DNA of 64,000 nucleotides from Pomacea canaliculata. Lineage: Eukaryota > Mollusca > Gastropoda > Architaenioglossa > Ampullariidae. Numbering within the stretch: position 1 is the first letter of the stretch; each line of letters opens with the position of its first letter. The stretch is from NCBI RefSeq assembly GCF_003073045.1, contig NC_037591.1, positions 27,127,319-27,191,318 on the forward strand. Reading direction: 5' to 3'. A program made the translations under genes and the position numbers. The notes beneath the pieces were generated by a model. The model searched no databases and was not told where the DNA came from. It worked only from the letters and a program-made list of their open reading frames with translations. Of this stretch, positions 25,325-37,742 are shown piece by piece.

Positions 25325-26839
25325 CGCTAATCATGATGTGCATGACACCATTTTCGATTCTGTTTACTTCCAGCCGAAACTTGGGATTACGACCTGGCGC
25401 TTGTGAAAGTGAAGCCTCACGGACAGAGGGGCATTCGGTTTGACGACTTCGTGCAGCCTGCCTGTCTGCCTTCTCCTCACACTTTCTACTCGGCCAGAAC
25501 CAAGTGCTACATCTCCGGCTGGGAAACAAAGAGAACAAAGGGAAACAAAGGTCCTCTTTCGTGTCTCAGTTGCTTGTTTTGAACTGGCAGCCAGTATGCT
25601 TTTACCTAAAAGGAGCATTATATAATGTTGGATCTGTGTGTGTGTGTTTCCGATGTGTGAGTATATTTGTTTATGTGTCCACACGGGTGTTGGAGGTGTA
25701 AGAGGTTGAGGCCATTGAGTGTAATTAACTGGTGTAGTTTAGAGTGACGTTACGGTAAGGTCAGGGACAAGTCAGATCAACGACGACACATAGTGTCAGG
25801 GGCTACAATACCGTAAGGTCAGGGAGGATACCGTCAGATCAAAGATAAGTCCAGAATTAATTTCAGCAACGTTCACGTAATATCCGTAAACGCAGCGAGT
25901 TATTATCCACTCGGGTAAACGTGCTTTACAAATCCAATATTTTTGCTATTTTCATCAGCACTATTCTCGAGAAGGTTTCATCAACCCTATGGTTGTCATC
26001 TGCTGATGTCATCCGCGATATGCCATGACACGGAATTGGTGCGTAGAATAAGCAAAGTTTCACGTATTTTATTCTTTTGTTTGGTAAATCAGGCGGAAAG
26101 AGAACTCTTCTGGCTGCGCAAATACCGATTTTACCCAGCTGGGAGTGTGGCGCCATCTACAATGGGTTGATAACCCCTCGCATGCTGTGCGCCGGCTTGC
26201 TGACGAAAGGCATGAACGCGTGTTCCAGCGAGAGTGGTAGTCCCTTAATCTGTAACATTGACGGTAAGACGACAGTTAAGGACACCGTTAGTCGTCAGCT
26301 GGATGACCATTAACGGGAAGCAGACAATTAAAGTAGATATAAATTATCAGCATTTTAATCTTTTATCCACTGGACATACAGCAGGTGTTTAGTCCACATG
26401 GAGCATCTGGCTACAAAATGTCTTTTCAGAAATCGTTTCTCGAATATTTCGCGATTTTTGTCTTACACTAACATCCTTTTCATTGGATCTTTAAACGAAG
26501 TGAAAAATCATACACTTTTCTGTTGCTGCAGAATATTAGTACTGTGTTCCCTGAGGCAGGTTGTGTCACTAAGAATGTGACGTGCGCTGTCGTCAAGGTG
26601 TTTCTGTCATAGTGAATGTTACCTGCACTATCTTCTGCCTGCATGAATGCACACGTTCGACAACCATGATTTTCACTTTTTTTTTTCTGATACAAACTGT
26701 TGCAGGTGTGTTCACTGTACTGGGTGTGACGTCGTGGGGAGCTTCCTGCGACCAGACCCGAGGTTCAGTCGGTGTTTACTCGAGCATCAGAGATTTCTTG
26801 CCGTGGATCATTTCAACCATGGAGCACCACTATATCTGA
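23225..26839 (+). CDS. S1A serine protease homolog, catalytic His lost, 7 exons
   Basis: Exons 23225-23296, 23474-23543, 24186-24414, 25034-25149, 25374-25550, 26093-26263, 26706-26839 sum to 969 nt (322 codons plus stop) with matching phases throughout. Exon 1 is a signal peptide (MRVHMATVLLYVCLASLDA) and exon 2 is Arg-rich (RRHLRARRHK). The protease fold follows: HCGRRP pro-region Cys, FPWTVGI, LCGGVIISERWVISSANC, WDYDLALVKVKP, QPACLP, CYISGWE, MLCAG, CSSESGSPLICN, VTSWGASC, GVYSSIRDFLPWI. Against the triad, Asp and Ser are present but the His of AAHC is Asn, D194 is Glu, and no IVGG activation site is seen. This marks a non-catalytic homolog, a class known in arthropod and mollusc immunity as cofactors or lectin-like binders; the role here is inference. 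Exon 5's donor (AAAG-GTCCTC) is weak. Confidence 0.88.
25293..25324. repeat. (TGTC)n microsatellite
   Basis: About eight TGTC units in the intron between protease homolog exons 4 and 5, ending 49 nt before the exon 5 acceptor. Confidence 0.85.
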
Positions 26840-27756
26840 AACAAATTCACGCGTGTAAACATTCGTGTAGACGTGAAACAATATGCACATTTGTACAAAA
26901 TGATGTTAGTACATTACATGTCAAGAAGTTCCAGTTCCTAGTTTTACACGAGGAGCTGGTAAAAATGTATAAACGTCAGCTGTTTTGTGTATCAGATATT
27001 AGACCCAGAGTTCCAGACATCTACAGGACTTTTTATAGGAATGACCTACGTATTACAGAAAACAATGGGGCCAACACAGCGGAGTTCACCGTATCGTGTG
27101 CAAAGTATGAAGGAGCTGAGCTGGCTTTAAGACCTTGTAACAACATACCCCATGTCTTAGTGTTTAGTATGATACAACCATCTTTCAAATGTGCCACTTG
27201 GCGTTGAACTAGAGGTCACATGGAAAATACCCCAGTTCCCTCCTAAGTCACTCTTTAAAAAATCCTCAGACGCATGGTCTTATTACATAGTATTAATCAC
27301 CAATGTCGACTTCAACGGCAAAATTTTGCAATTGAGATGCATGCCTGTGAACATTGGAATTATCATCTTTTATCTCAAATGGTTCATCTCCGTTAACGTC
27401 TGACTCACTGCCGTTGCACCTCTTTAAACAACGTGGCACTGGCCATGGGCGTGAGTGAACTCCTAGGTTGACAATAAGCTGAAACGTAGTCATTCTCGAT
27501 TATTCTTTGAAGTCTACGTTGTTAAATAATTAAAAACATAAAAATAATGTGTGTATCTCACTAATGACGGGGTATTTCCTCTTAAATTGGAGGTAAGTGT
27601 CATGCTTATGTAACATGATTTATGAACGACAGGACATAACCTTTTTTGTGATCAAGCACTTATTTAATTTAAAAAATAAATTTATTATTCAAAGGGTTAT
27701 TAGAGCATGTGTCTTACTGATTTTAATAACAAAATATTAATCGATCAAAATAGTAT
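26840..27756. other. 3' flank of protease homolog
   Basis: Probably 3' UTR, then intergenic. A long open frame continues past the stop in another phase to about 27207 but shows no domain or splice support. AATAAA-like sites occur near 27675. Confidence 0.5.
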
Positions 27757-30700
27757 ACATTTATAAATTTTGCTCCACATAAAATTGTGTTCATTACACA
27801 GACGCTTTTAGTTCTGTTCATTATCTACTTTACAGTCTTTATAATGTTAATGTCAATTTAACTTTTATCACAATTCTCATCTAGTGTTATGCCTAGCACC
27901 GTGCGACTGCAAACACACACAAATGCATCACACTTCATGACTTTGCGAAAGGGATGTTTCAAGAAACAAAGAGTTCAGACACACTAATTAGTACAGATTA
28001 CAGACTGCATGATTAATTGATCTACCCTTTGATTACAACACATTACAGCTGAACTCTGGTACGCACGTAAACGAAACAAACTATCCATGAAGAGTGCGTG
28101 CGAGCGCGCGCGCACACGCACAGACTCGCACTCTCTTTTTAACACGATCAGGCACGCACATACATGTTCTATACACAAGTATAAGTTTCTTGTTTTGGGA
28201 AAATTCCACACGGTGTCGCAAGGCACTTACCTAGTCATAAGTACTTCGTAATTACAGCCTAAGGTTCTCCACCCCTTCACTCATTTCTCAGTAATCCCAA
28301 ACTAGCTCGGACACGTAGACTTCTTGACATAGTTTATTTTTCAGAAACAACATGCTGTCATTTTCTCGGCGAGAGGAGCAGACACCGCACTGTCACCACC
28401 TTCTCTCCACACATTTTCTTATTGGTCTCAAAGGTATGCCCGTAAGTTAGTTGAAGAATGACTGTTCTTTGAAGGCAGATTTTGAAAACAAGGTAAGTTC
28501 GCATTTAGCCTGTATTTTATTAATATTGTAGCATGACTCGACAGGTAACTCCTTCACCTGACAATGTCGAAATCCGCTTCGGGAAACAGCACCAAGGAGA
28601 TCGAGGAGCACAACAGAATGATAATGAGCAAGGCACGTGAAGGAGATTTAATCGAATTTCCACGACCGATTTATTCTCACTGGGCTGTTTATATCGGTGA
28701 GATTTTAACTTTTGTTTACTGATTTAATATTATTTCTATATTATGACCAGACTTTTTTTTGTTGTTTTGATTAAATTATTGTGGCATTAGCTTTCGTGAC
28801 AGGAAAAGAAGAGAAGTTGTAGTCAACCTCAAAAGTTAAAGAATTTTCCAGAAAATTGCAACAAAATAATAGGTAAACATAGAAGGCTGCCATTTGTTGA
28901 ACAGGGATGTGCTAGAAATAGTACAAACGATGACGAGAAACGGGTTTATCAGCAGGAGGGAATTATGAATAATAGGTCAATATTCAGGCGAAAGTCGAAA
29001 TGGAATTGTAGATAAAATTTATGTAATATCTGTAAGAAAGTAATGCCATTGGTGAATTAAAGGTGCAATTAGAACATCATTTTAAAATATCATTTTGAAA
29101 CGAATAATCAGTTGTTTATAGATGATAACAACTTAAGACAATTGTCTTTGAAGTGTTACATCTGGGATATTGAGGAAAATGTATTTTGAGGGGAGTAAAA
29201 TAGTGGAAAGGTCAGTCTGTAAGGATACATGAACCTCTTGATACAATGAGGATTTTCAACACCACCAAAGTCAATGTGCATCCTTGTCATCTCAAATTAC
29301 TACCCTGCTTTGTCGCAGGTAATGGAAAGGTCATAGAGCTGACAACAATCGTCCATCCTGGATCCTCCACTGGGACGCCAGAAGGCATAGTGCAGGAGGC
29401 AGACTTCATGAAGGTGGCGGGCAGCAGCAAGGCCAAGATTAATAATGAAAAGGATAAAGACTGGGAGTAAGTAGCTAGCAGACCTTGCAGGCTATAGAGC
29501 ATAATAAGCAAGTTTAAAGGTTCGAGAACGACTTTCACAATATAAAACAGTTTATCTGTGTAAGTCATCAGATATATTAAAGGATATATTGAGTGATGTT
29601 TACTTAAATTCACTATTTTTATCTGGTAACAGTTTTATTGGTTTGTTTAAATCTGCAGACCAAGCCCACCATGGCAAATCGTTGCAACCGCAAACAGTTT
29701 AATTGGCTACAGATTCTACCATCTTCTAGATTCAAACTGCGAACACTTTGCCAAGCTCTGCCGATACTCAAAAGAAGACAGCGACCAAGCTAAAGAACTT
29801 TTGAAGAAGCTTGAATCTCTGGGAAGCAACCTTCCTGCCATCCCCAAGCTCCTCGCCTCAGTCGTCACGCGGACCAAATCCGGGGCCCAGTATCAGTGAC
29901 GTCACACTGCCACGTGAAGCTGGGCGATGGATGGGTCCCGAGGGCTCCTGACTGAGCCTCGGCTCTGGTCACAGGAAGCTCCCCACGACATCACACCTGC
30001 ACAGTGTATACACCTGCAACCGTTTGTGTCAGAAAGAAGTGAAAATCATCTTGATGGGTCAATACGACTAATGCCTTATCCTGTCTTTGTACTTTCTTGT
30101 TATCGTAATATTACTATTACAATGAGATGACACTGCTAATCGTTTTCTAAACTATTCCTTCTTCATTGTTTTATTTTGTGTATTTTACTCGATTTTTAAT
30201 CCTCTCTATGCAATCATTCGGCAGCCGTGGAGACTGAGCAGTCATTGCAGTAATGCCATCATACGCTCGTCGAGATAAATGAGTAATGAATTAGTTTATA
30301 TACATTTATAACATTACATACATCGTGTGCATCTACACGGCTACATCAGGCTCATAATCTCTATTTAAAAATATATATGTATATAACATGTGTTATTGAC
30401 ATTTCGGGCCTTTGCCAGTTCCCAATCAATCTTGTTACACGTGACCACAGTGTAAACATGACATGCACCATTCCTTGTGCTACCTAGAGTTATCTTTTAT
30501 ATAGCTTATAGATAGTGAGCGCACTTTTGTTTTAAAAATTTCATTAATTATGATATATTTGATAATCACTTGCATACGATAAGTGTTTCTAGAAGCTTGC
30601 TTTTGCAAATAGATTGCTCTGTTCTCATGTAGTTCTTACGACTGTTCAACCTCCGGCCTTTAATTAATGCTGGATCCTAACTGCTTAATTGTACATTTAT

Positions 30701-31507
30701 TATTGTAGCAAGTCAGTTAACTCATCTGATGCTGCCATGTCACATTTTATTGAAGATTTTGTCCAAGGTTTCTCCACGTTTTGTATTTAATGCACCTATT
30801 TGGATTAAAATAGTTTGTCTTACAAAGTGGACGCTTGAAATTTATAGTCTGTGTTATTAAAACGTTTAATTCACAACAAAGTACATAAAATGCTCTTTTT
30901 TCATTAAGAAGTAAATCTCTGTCATGTTTAATTTGTTTGAGGAGTTGTTTGTGAGTATGAATGTAGGAAACATTATCAAGAGAAATTAATTTACATGACT
31001 AATAAAAAAAAAAAGTAGAAATTATCTCCCTTTGAACGAGGTGCCGCAATGTGATCTAGATTATTTTGTCTGAGCAGTTGTTTCATTTTACACAGCTGTA
31101 CCTCCTCATAACAGTGAAGCTAATACATGTAAGTCTTGCTGCCTGCTGAAGATGATTGTGTTCTTTTCCAGTGTATTAAAAAAATACAAAGTTAATACAA
31201 AGGCGATCAAACACACAAAGACCTGCAAGAACGTGAAACTTCATTGCACGTGGGCACGAAAGCATGAACATGCATGTATAATTATTACTAATTGAGAAAA
31301 AAATGTCGATGAAACAGAAGAGATATATATTAATGAAAGACAACACTACTTTTGGGGAATGGTAGATTATCAGTGAATGGGCAGTCCGTGGAAAGGAAAA
31401 ATTCCGAATTATTCCAAATAATTCTAATCCTACAAAATTAATTAGTTTAATAATAAAAAGATACAAACAGAAGGCGTGTTCATTCACAAACACACACAAT
31501 TCTGTAG
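27757..31507. repeat. tandem duplication, unit 1
   Basis: The segment from ATACATTTATAAA to CACACACAATTCTG recurs in direct orientation as unit 2 starting at 31508, with the whole PLAAT-like gene, its introns and its 3' flank matching. Sampled intron blocks are near identical: 120 nt at 29161-29280 equals 33247-33366 with no difference seen. The flanks differ mostly by small indels. Confidence 0.9.
28564..29899 (+). CDS. PLAAT/HRASLS-like LRAT-domain acyltransferase, copy 1
   Basis: Exons 28564-28696, 29319-29466, 29659-29899 (522 nt, 173 residues, phases 1 and 2, all GT-AG). The LRAT (NlpC/P60-like) domain is clear: GDLIEFPRPIYSHWAVYIG with catalytic His39, and SNCEHFAKLCRYS with nucleophile Cys121. 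Family members move acyl groups between phospholipids or hydrolyse them at membranes. The second His of mammalian PLAATs (H35, 12 residues after the first) is Glu51 here (KVIELTT). The C-terminal segment, normally a membrane helix, is LPAIPKLLASVVTRTK: short and interrupted by Pro and Lys. An upstream ATG (about 28533) opens an overlapping out-of-frame frame, a possible translational brake. Close copy at 32642. Confidence 0.9.
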
Positions 31508-31764
31508 TATACATTTATAAACCACGTGCCACATAGAACTGTGTTCAATATACAAACGCTTTCAATCCCGTTCATTATCTACTTTATAATATTTATAATG
31601 CTAATTAATGTCAATTTAACTTTTATCACAATTCTCATCTAGTGCTATGCATAGCACCGTACGACTGCAAACACACACACACATGACATCACACTTCATG
31701 ACTTTGCGAAAAGGATATTTCAAGAAACAAAGAGTTCAGACACACTAATTTGGATTGTTTCCAT

Positions 31765-31832
31765 GGCAACCGATAGCGCGACGAGTGCACTAAAACCATT
31801 TTTTAAAACTTCATTCAAGGGCTAAATAGCTG

Positions 31833-31866
<34 letters not shown>

Positions 31867-31925
31867 AAAGAAAAAAAAATCTGCGCTATCCTGTGAAACG
31901 ATTTTTATTTTTTCGGCCGGAGCTG
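31765..31925. other. unit-2-specific block with long poly-A
   Basis: About 160 nt, absent from unit 1 at the matching place, with a short unique left part (GTTTCCATGGCAACCGATAG), a poly-A run of roughly 30 nt and an A/G-rich extension. It may be a small retroposed insert or local repeat expansion; no target duplication is clear. Confidence 0.45.
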
Positions 31926-32641
31926 GGCCTTAACTGACCTACCCTTTGATTGCAGCACATTACAGCTGAGCTCTTATACAGACGATGAGCACACGTAAAC
32001 AAAAAAAAAAAAAAAAACAAAAAACACAAAAGAAAAACCAAACTCTCCATGAAGAGTGCATCCTCTCGTGCGAGCGTGCACACACACACACTGTCTCCCT
32101 CACTCTCTTTTTAACAGGCGCACGCACGCACATACAGATTCTATACACAAGTATAAACCTTGTTTTGGGAAAATCCCACACGGTGTCGCAAAACATCTAT
32201 TCATCGGTGCACTCCCCATCCCAACCCCACCCCTTCACGGGAGATCGGGTGTGTGCTGTGGAAGGGGACGAGCACAGCTTTTATTTTTTATTTTATTTTT
32301 TTTTACAGCGGTTGTGAGAGAAGAAATTTACCAAGCAAACAACTCCCTAAAAAACTACTCATTTCTCAGTAACCCCAAAATAGCCCGGACACGTAGACTT
32401 CTTGAAATAGTTTATTTTTCAGAAACGATGTTGTCCTTTTTGCGCGGCCAGAGGAGCAGACACCGCACTGCCACCACCTTCTCTCCACACATTTTCTTAT
32501 TGGTCTCAAAGGTATGCCCGTAAGTTAGTTGAAGAATGACTGTTCTTTGAAGGCAGATTTTGAAAACAAGGTAAATTCGCATTTCGCTTGTGTTTTATTA
32601 ATATTGTAGCATGACTCGACAGGTAACTCCTTCACCTGACA

Positions 32642-33999
32642 ATGGCGAAATCCGCTCCGGGAAACAGCACTAAGGAGATCGAGGAGCACAACAGAATGAT
32701 AATGAGCAAGGCACGTGAAGGAGATTTAATCGAATTTCCACGACCGATTTATTCTCACTGGGCTGTTTATATCGGTGAGATTTTAACTTTTGTTTACTGA
32801 TTTGATGTTATGTTCTATATTATGACCAGATTTTTTTGTTTTTGTTGTTTTGATTAAATTATTGTGGCATTAGCTTGCGTGACATGAAAAGAAGCAAAGT
32901 TGTATTCAACCTCAAAAGTTAAAGAATTTTTTTTAGAAAATTGCAACAAAATTATAAGTAAATAGGTAGAAGGCTGCCATTTGTTGAACAGGGATGTGCT
33001 AGAAATAGTACAAAAGATGACGAGAAACGGGTTTATCAGCAGGAGTGAATTATGAATAGTAGGTCAATATTCAGGCGAAAGTCGAAATGGAATTGTAGAT
33101 AAAGTTTTTTTAATATCTGTAAGAAAAAAATTTTATTGGTGAATTAAAGGTGTAATTAGAATACCATTTTAAAATATCATTTTGAAACGAATAATCAGTT
33201 GTTTATAGATGTTAACAACTTAAGACAATTGTCTTTGAAGTGTTACATCTGGGATATTGAGGAAAATGTATTTTGAGGGGAGTAAAATAGTGGAAAGGTC
33301 AGTCTGTAAGGATACATGAACCTCTTGATACAATGAGGATTTTCAACACCACCAAAGTCAATGTGCATCCTTGTCATCTCAAATTACTACCCTGCTTTGT
33401 CTCAGGTAAGGGAAAGGTCATAGAGCTGACAACAAACGTCCATCCTGGATCCTCCAATCAGCAACCACTGGGACGACAGAAGGGATAGTGCAGGAGGCAG
33501 ACTTCATGGAGGTGGCGGGCAGCAGCAAGGCCAAGATTAATAATGAAAAGGATAAAGACTGGGAGTAAGTAGCTAGCAGACCTTGCAGGACAAAGCATAA
33601 TAAGCAAGTTTAAAGGTTCGAGTACGACTTTTACAATACAAAACAGTTTATCTGTGTAAGCCATCGGATATATTAAAGTGATATATTGAGTGAAGTTTGC
33701 TTAAGTTCACTATTTTTATCTGGTAACATTTGTGTTGGTTTGTTTAAATCTGTAGACCACGCTTACCATGGCAAATCGTTGCAACCGCACGCGATTTAAT
33801 TGGCTCCAGACTCTACCATTTCCTGAATTCAAACTGCGAACACTTTGCCAAGTTCTGCCGATACGGCAAAACAGACAGCGACCAAGCTAAACAATTTTTG
33901 AAGAAGCTTGAATCTCTGGGAAGCAACGTTACTGCCATCCTCGGGCTCCTGGCCTCCTTCGTCGTCATGCGGACCAAATCCGGGGCCCAGTATCAGTGA
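32642..33999 (+). pseudogene. PLAAT/HRASLS-like gene, copy 2, exon 2 disrupted
   Basis: Exons 32642-32774, 33406-33564, 33756-33999 match copy 1 exon for exon. Exon 1 keeps SHWAVYIG and exon 3 keeps NSNCEHFAKFCRYG, closer to the canonical NCEHF..LRYG than copy 1. Its C-terminal part (VTAILGLLASFVVM) is a plausible membrane helix, which copy 1 has lost. Exon 2 carries an 11-nt insertion (AATCAGCAACC, 33456-33466) giving a stop at 33486. Otherwise all frames are open. The insertion itself contains an AG that could act as a 3' splice site (exon from 33462, phase correct), producing a shorter in-frame exon 2 without the KVIELTT strand. Either a recent pseudogene or an altered-splice variant; sequence error is also possible. 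Confidence 0.75.
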
Positions 34000-36900
34000 C
34001 GTCACACTGCCACGTGAAGGGCGATGGATGGGTCCCAAGTGCCCCTGACTGAACCCCGGCTCTGGTCACAGGAAACTCCCCACGACATCATCTTTAATAC
34101 AGTGTATACACCTGCAACTGCTTGTATCAGAAAGAAGTGAAAATCATCTTGATGGGTCAATACGAGTAATGCCTTATCCTGTCTTTGTACTTTCTTGTTA
34201 TCGTAATATTACTATTACAATGAGATGAAACTGATTGTCGTTTTCTTAACTATTTGTTCTTCATTGTTTTATTTTGTGTACTTTACTCGATTTTTAATCC
34301 TCTCTATGTGTGCATTCGGCAGCCGCGGAGACTGAGCAATCATTGCAGTAATGTCATCATACACTCGTCGAGATAACTGAGTAATGAATTAGTTTATATA
34401 CATTTATAACATTACATACATCGTGTGCCTCTACACAGCTACACCAGGCACATAATCTCTATAAGAATTATATATTTACATTACTTATGTATTATTGACA
34501 TTTCAGACCTTTGCCAGTTCCCAATCAATGTTGTTACACGTGACCACAGTGTAAACATGACATGCACCATTCCTTGTACTACCTAAAGTTATCTTTTATA
34601 TAGCTTATAGATAGTGAGCGTACTTTTGTTTACAAAATTTCATTAATAATGATATATTTGATTATCTCTTGCACACGATAAGTGTTTCTAGAAGCTTGCT
34701 TTTGCAAACAGACTGTTCTGTTCTCACACAGTTCTTACGACTGTTCAACCTCGGCCTTTAATTAATGCTGGATCCTCGCTGCTTAATTGTACATTTATTA
34801 TTGTAGCAAGTCATTTAACTCATCTGATGCTGCCATGTCACGTTTTATTGACGATTTTGTCCAAGGTTTCTCCACATTTTGTATTGAATGCACCTATTTG
34901 CATTAAAATAGTTTGTCTTACCAAGTGTACGCTTGAAATTTATACTATTTTTTTTTAATTAAAATGTTTAATTCACAACAATGCACATAAAATGCTCCTT
35001 TTCATGAAGAAATAAATCTCTATGATGTTTAATTTGTTTGAGGAGCTGTTTGTGAGTATGAATGTAGCAACCATTATCAAGAGAAATTAATTTACATGAC
35101 TAATGAAAAAGACGTAGAAATTATCTCCCTTTAAACGAGGTGCAGCAATGTGATTTAGATTATTTTGTCTGAGCAGTTGGATCATTTTACATAGCTATAC
35201 CTCCTCATAAGTGAAGCTAATAAGTCTTGCTGCCTGCTGAAAATGATTGTTCTTTTCCAGTGTATTAAAAAATACAAAGTTAATACAAAGGCGATCAAAC
35301 AACAAAGACCTGCAAGAACGTGAAACTTCATTGCACGTGGGCACAAATACATGAACATGCATGTATAATTATTAGTAATTGAGAAAAAAATGTCGATGAA
35401 ACAGAAGAGATATATATTAATGAAAGACAACAGTACTTTCGGGGAATGGCAGACTATCAGTGAGAGGGCAGTCCGTGGAAAGGAAAAATTCCGAATTATT
35501 CCAAATAATTCTAATCCTACAAAATTAATTAGTTAAATGATAAAAAAATTCAAACAGAAGGCGTGTTTATTCACAAACACACACAATTCTGAATTATTGC
35601 ATTTCAGTGGGATTAAAAGTTGTCTTTTACCATTAAAAAGTAACTAAAAGCTGACGAGGAGTGTTTCAACAGTTGAGTTCCCCGATTCACGTGACCCTCC
35701 TCCTGTCAGTCCGACGCCCGCTGGTTAATATGTGTGTGTCAATGATTTAAATGCGAGCACGCCGGTACTATTTAAAAAGACAGACTTGTGGGCGAGTAGG
35801 AGATGATGACAGCGCATGGAAGTGGGACGAACGAGCGCGAGTCGGAAATGAACACAGGGAGCGAGGTCAGCCGGGGTCACGCACAAGTGGAAGTCAAAGA
35901 CGGATCCTCTACTCCACTCTCAGCGCCTCTGAACGAGAGAAGAATGGTTTGACTGTTGTCAGGCGCTACGGATACTCTACCACCGGCGCTGTCAGTCACA
36001 GGACCCTGTGGGTTCGGACAGGGAAGACCTCATTCTCCTCACAGCAACTGACGGTGAGTGGATGAAACTGACAGCTCACTTTGACGTCATCAACAACAAC
36101 GACCCTCCCACACTCCAGCCAGTGGGTGTAAATGTTTACGATGTATTATGCGAACACTTTAAACAATGTTGCCAAGTAAAGGATATTTTCTCCTGAAAGG
36201 ATGAAATACTTACAGCGTGTCAGTATCATCGTACACCTTGAGCGACACGGAGCGCGTTGACGGTAAGACAGCTTCTCACCTGTGAAATACTTCACCTTTC
36301 TCTCTCTCTCTGTCTTCTGTGACTAAAATGCTTATTGATTAAATAAGGTTTATGTCAGTTGGAAGATTTTCTGAGTTTAAAAAAAAAAGCGAAATAAGAT
36401 GTGAAGGTTGCTGCCAGCAGTGACAGGAGTAATGACAGGTGTGATTGCGGGCTGAGGTAATTATTCAGGTGAGGTGGATGTTGCGGCTGTCACTCCGATA
36501 CACCGTACAGGCCTGTGCAAACTGAAACACGTGTTTACTTTGGTCTGTTCCGGCGATAACCCGGCTGTGGGTGGTTACATTCCTGTCTAAGTATGTAATG
36601 AAAGGCGTGACGCCAGCCTGTTACACGGTCATGATGACGTAGTCATTCACGTTGTGTCGTGTAACGATGATGGTGCAGTTAGGTTCACTGGATGACACGT
36701 GGTTTGTATGAATAGCATTACAGTCTTACAGTCTTACAGCTGAGAATGCTCTCTGTTAACATTGTGTGTCTCCATAGTTTGTTTTGTTTTTGTTGTTGTT
36801 TGTTTTTTTTTTTTTTTTTTTTTTTGGTTTTTTTGTTGTTGTTGTTTTTTTTCTGTCGGGGTCTTCCAATTCCCGACATTTTATTTCTGATAGAAAATGT

Positions 36901-37574
36901 GTTGTCAAAGGTGCACTGTCTGTTTGACACACATACACACACGCGCGTGTATTAACGACATATGAGGATATAAATAAGCTTTCCATAAGACACCAGACGA
37001 CCTCCCTAACCCCGGCAACAGGCTGCATGTAACTAATCATGTAATTAAGCAGCTCGGAGTACCATCACACGACACATGAGCAAGTGCTGCTGTGCAACCT
37101 GAAGGACAAGATCTGCATACCTTTAGACGATTGGCTGTGCGATGAACACACCTGAGGTTGTGCAGGTAAACTGGGAGCACAGACACTTATAGTGATGTCA
37201 CTTAACACCGAGCAGTGCCTGCTGACACTGGAGTGAAAAGGATAAATACAAGTGTCTGCAGCCTCTTGTAATTCTCCTGTTCTCTAGCACGTGCACCTGA
37301 GAGACGCAACAGGTGGGGACAGTTTCTGTTGGCCGGTTTGTCTTTTATCACTCAGCACAGTATTATTCCTCGCTCCTGTCTTATTCCTTTCTGTTACATA
37401 TTTAAAAGGACAAAAGTCAAGGTGATAGTTGCTGTATACACCGACACGTATATTTGGTTCTTACTCTGATAACCTGAAAGCTTTGTCTGACTTATTTAAC
37501 ATGGAATATGTATTTCACATATTATCATCCTTCCCTCCAGTTTTCTTTTTCAAGCTTTCCTTTATTCCTCATTG

Positions 37575-37742
37575 TCCGTGTGGGTTTTTGTTGTTGTTTT
37601 GCTTTTTGATTGTTTTTCATTTTTGTTTTTTGTCCGGTTTTGTTTTTTTTTTTATTTTTTTGTTGGCATTGTTGTTTTGTTTTGTTTTTTGTTTTGATTT
37701 GTTTTTTGTTTTGATTTGTTTTTGTTTTGTTTTTGTTTTTGT
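37575..37742. repeat. TTTTG-rich low-complexity tract
   Basis: Imperfect TTTTG/TTTTTTG units over about 170 nt, giving a spurious Phe/Leu/Val open frame. Confidence 0.8.

Larger units (their letters stand above)
31508..35592. repeat. tandem duplication, unit 2
   Basis: Direct copy of 27757-31507, starting GTATACATTTATAAACCACG and ending CACACACAATTCTG, after which similarity stops. It is longer than unit 1 mainly through an A-rich block at about 31765-31925 and a T-rich block at about 32205-32355 that have no match in unit 1. Confidence 0.88.

Noticed and set aside
26647-27207. 186-codon plus-strand frame
   Set aside because: It overlaps protease homolog exon 7 in the wrong phase and continues into the 3' flank with no domain or coding bias.
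31176-31514. 112-codon minus-strand frame, partly repeated at 35182-35430
   Set aside because: Similarity between the two is explained by the tandem duplication; hydrophobic AT-driven composition and the frame is not kept.
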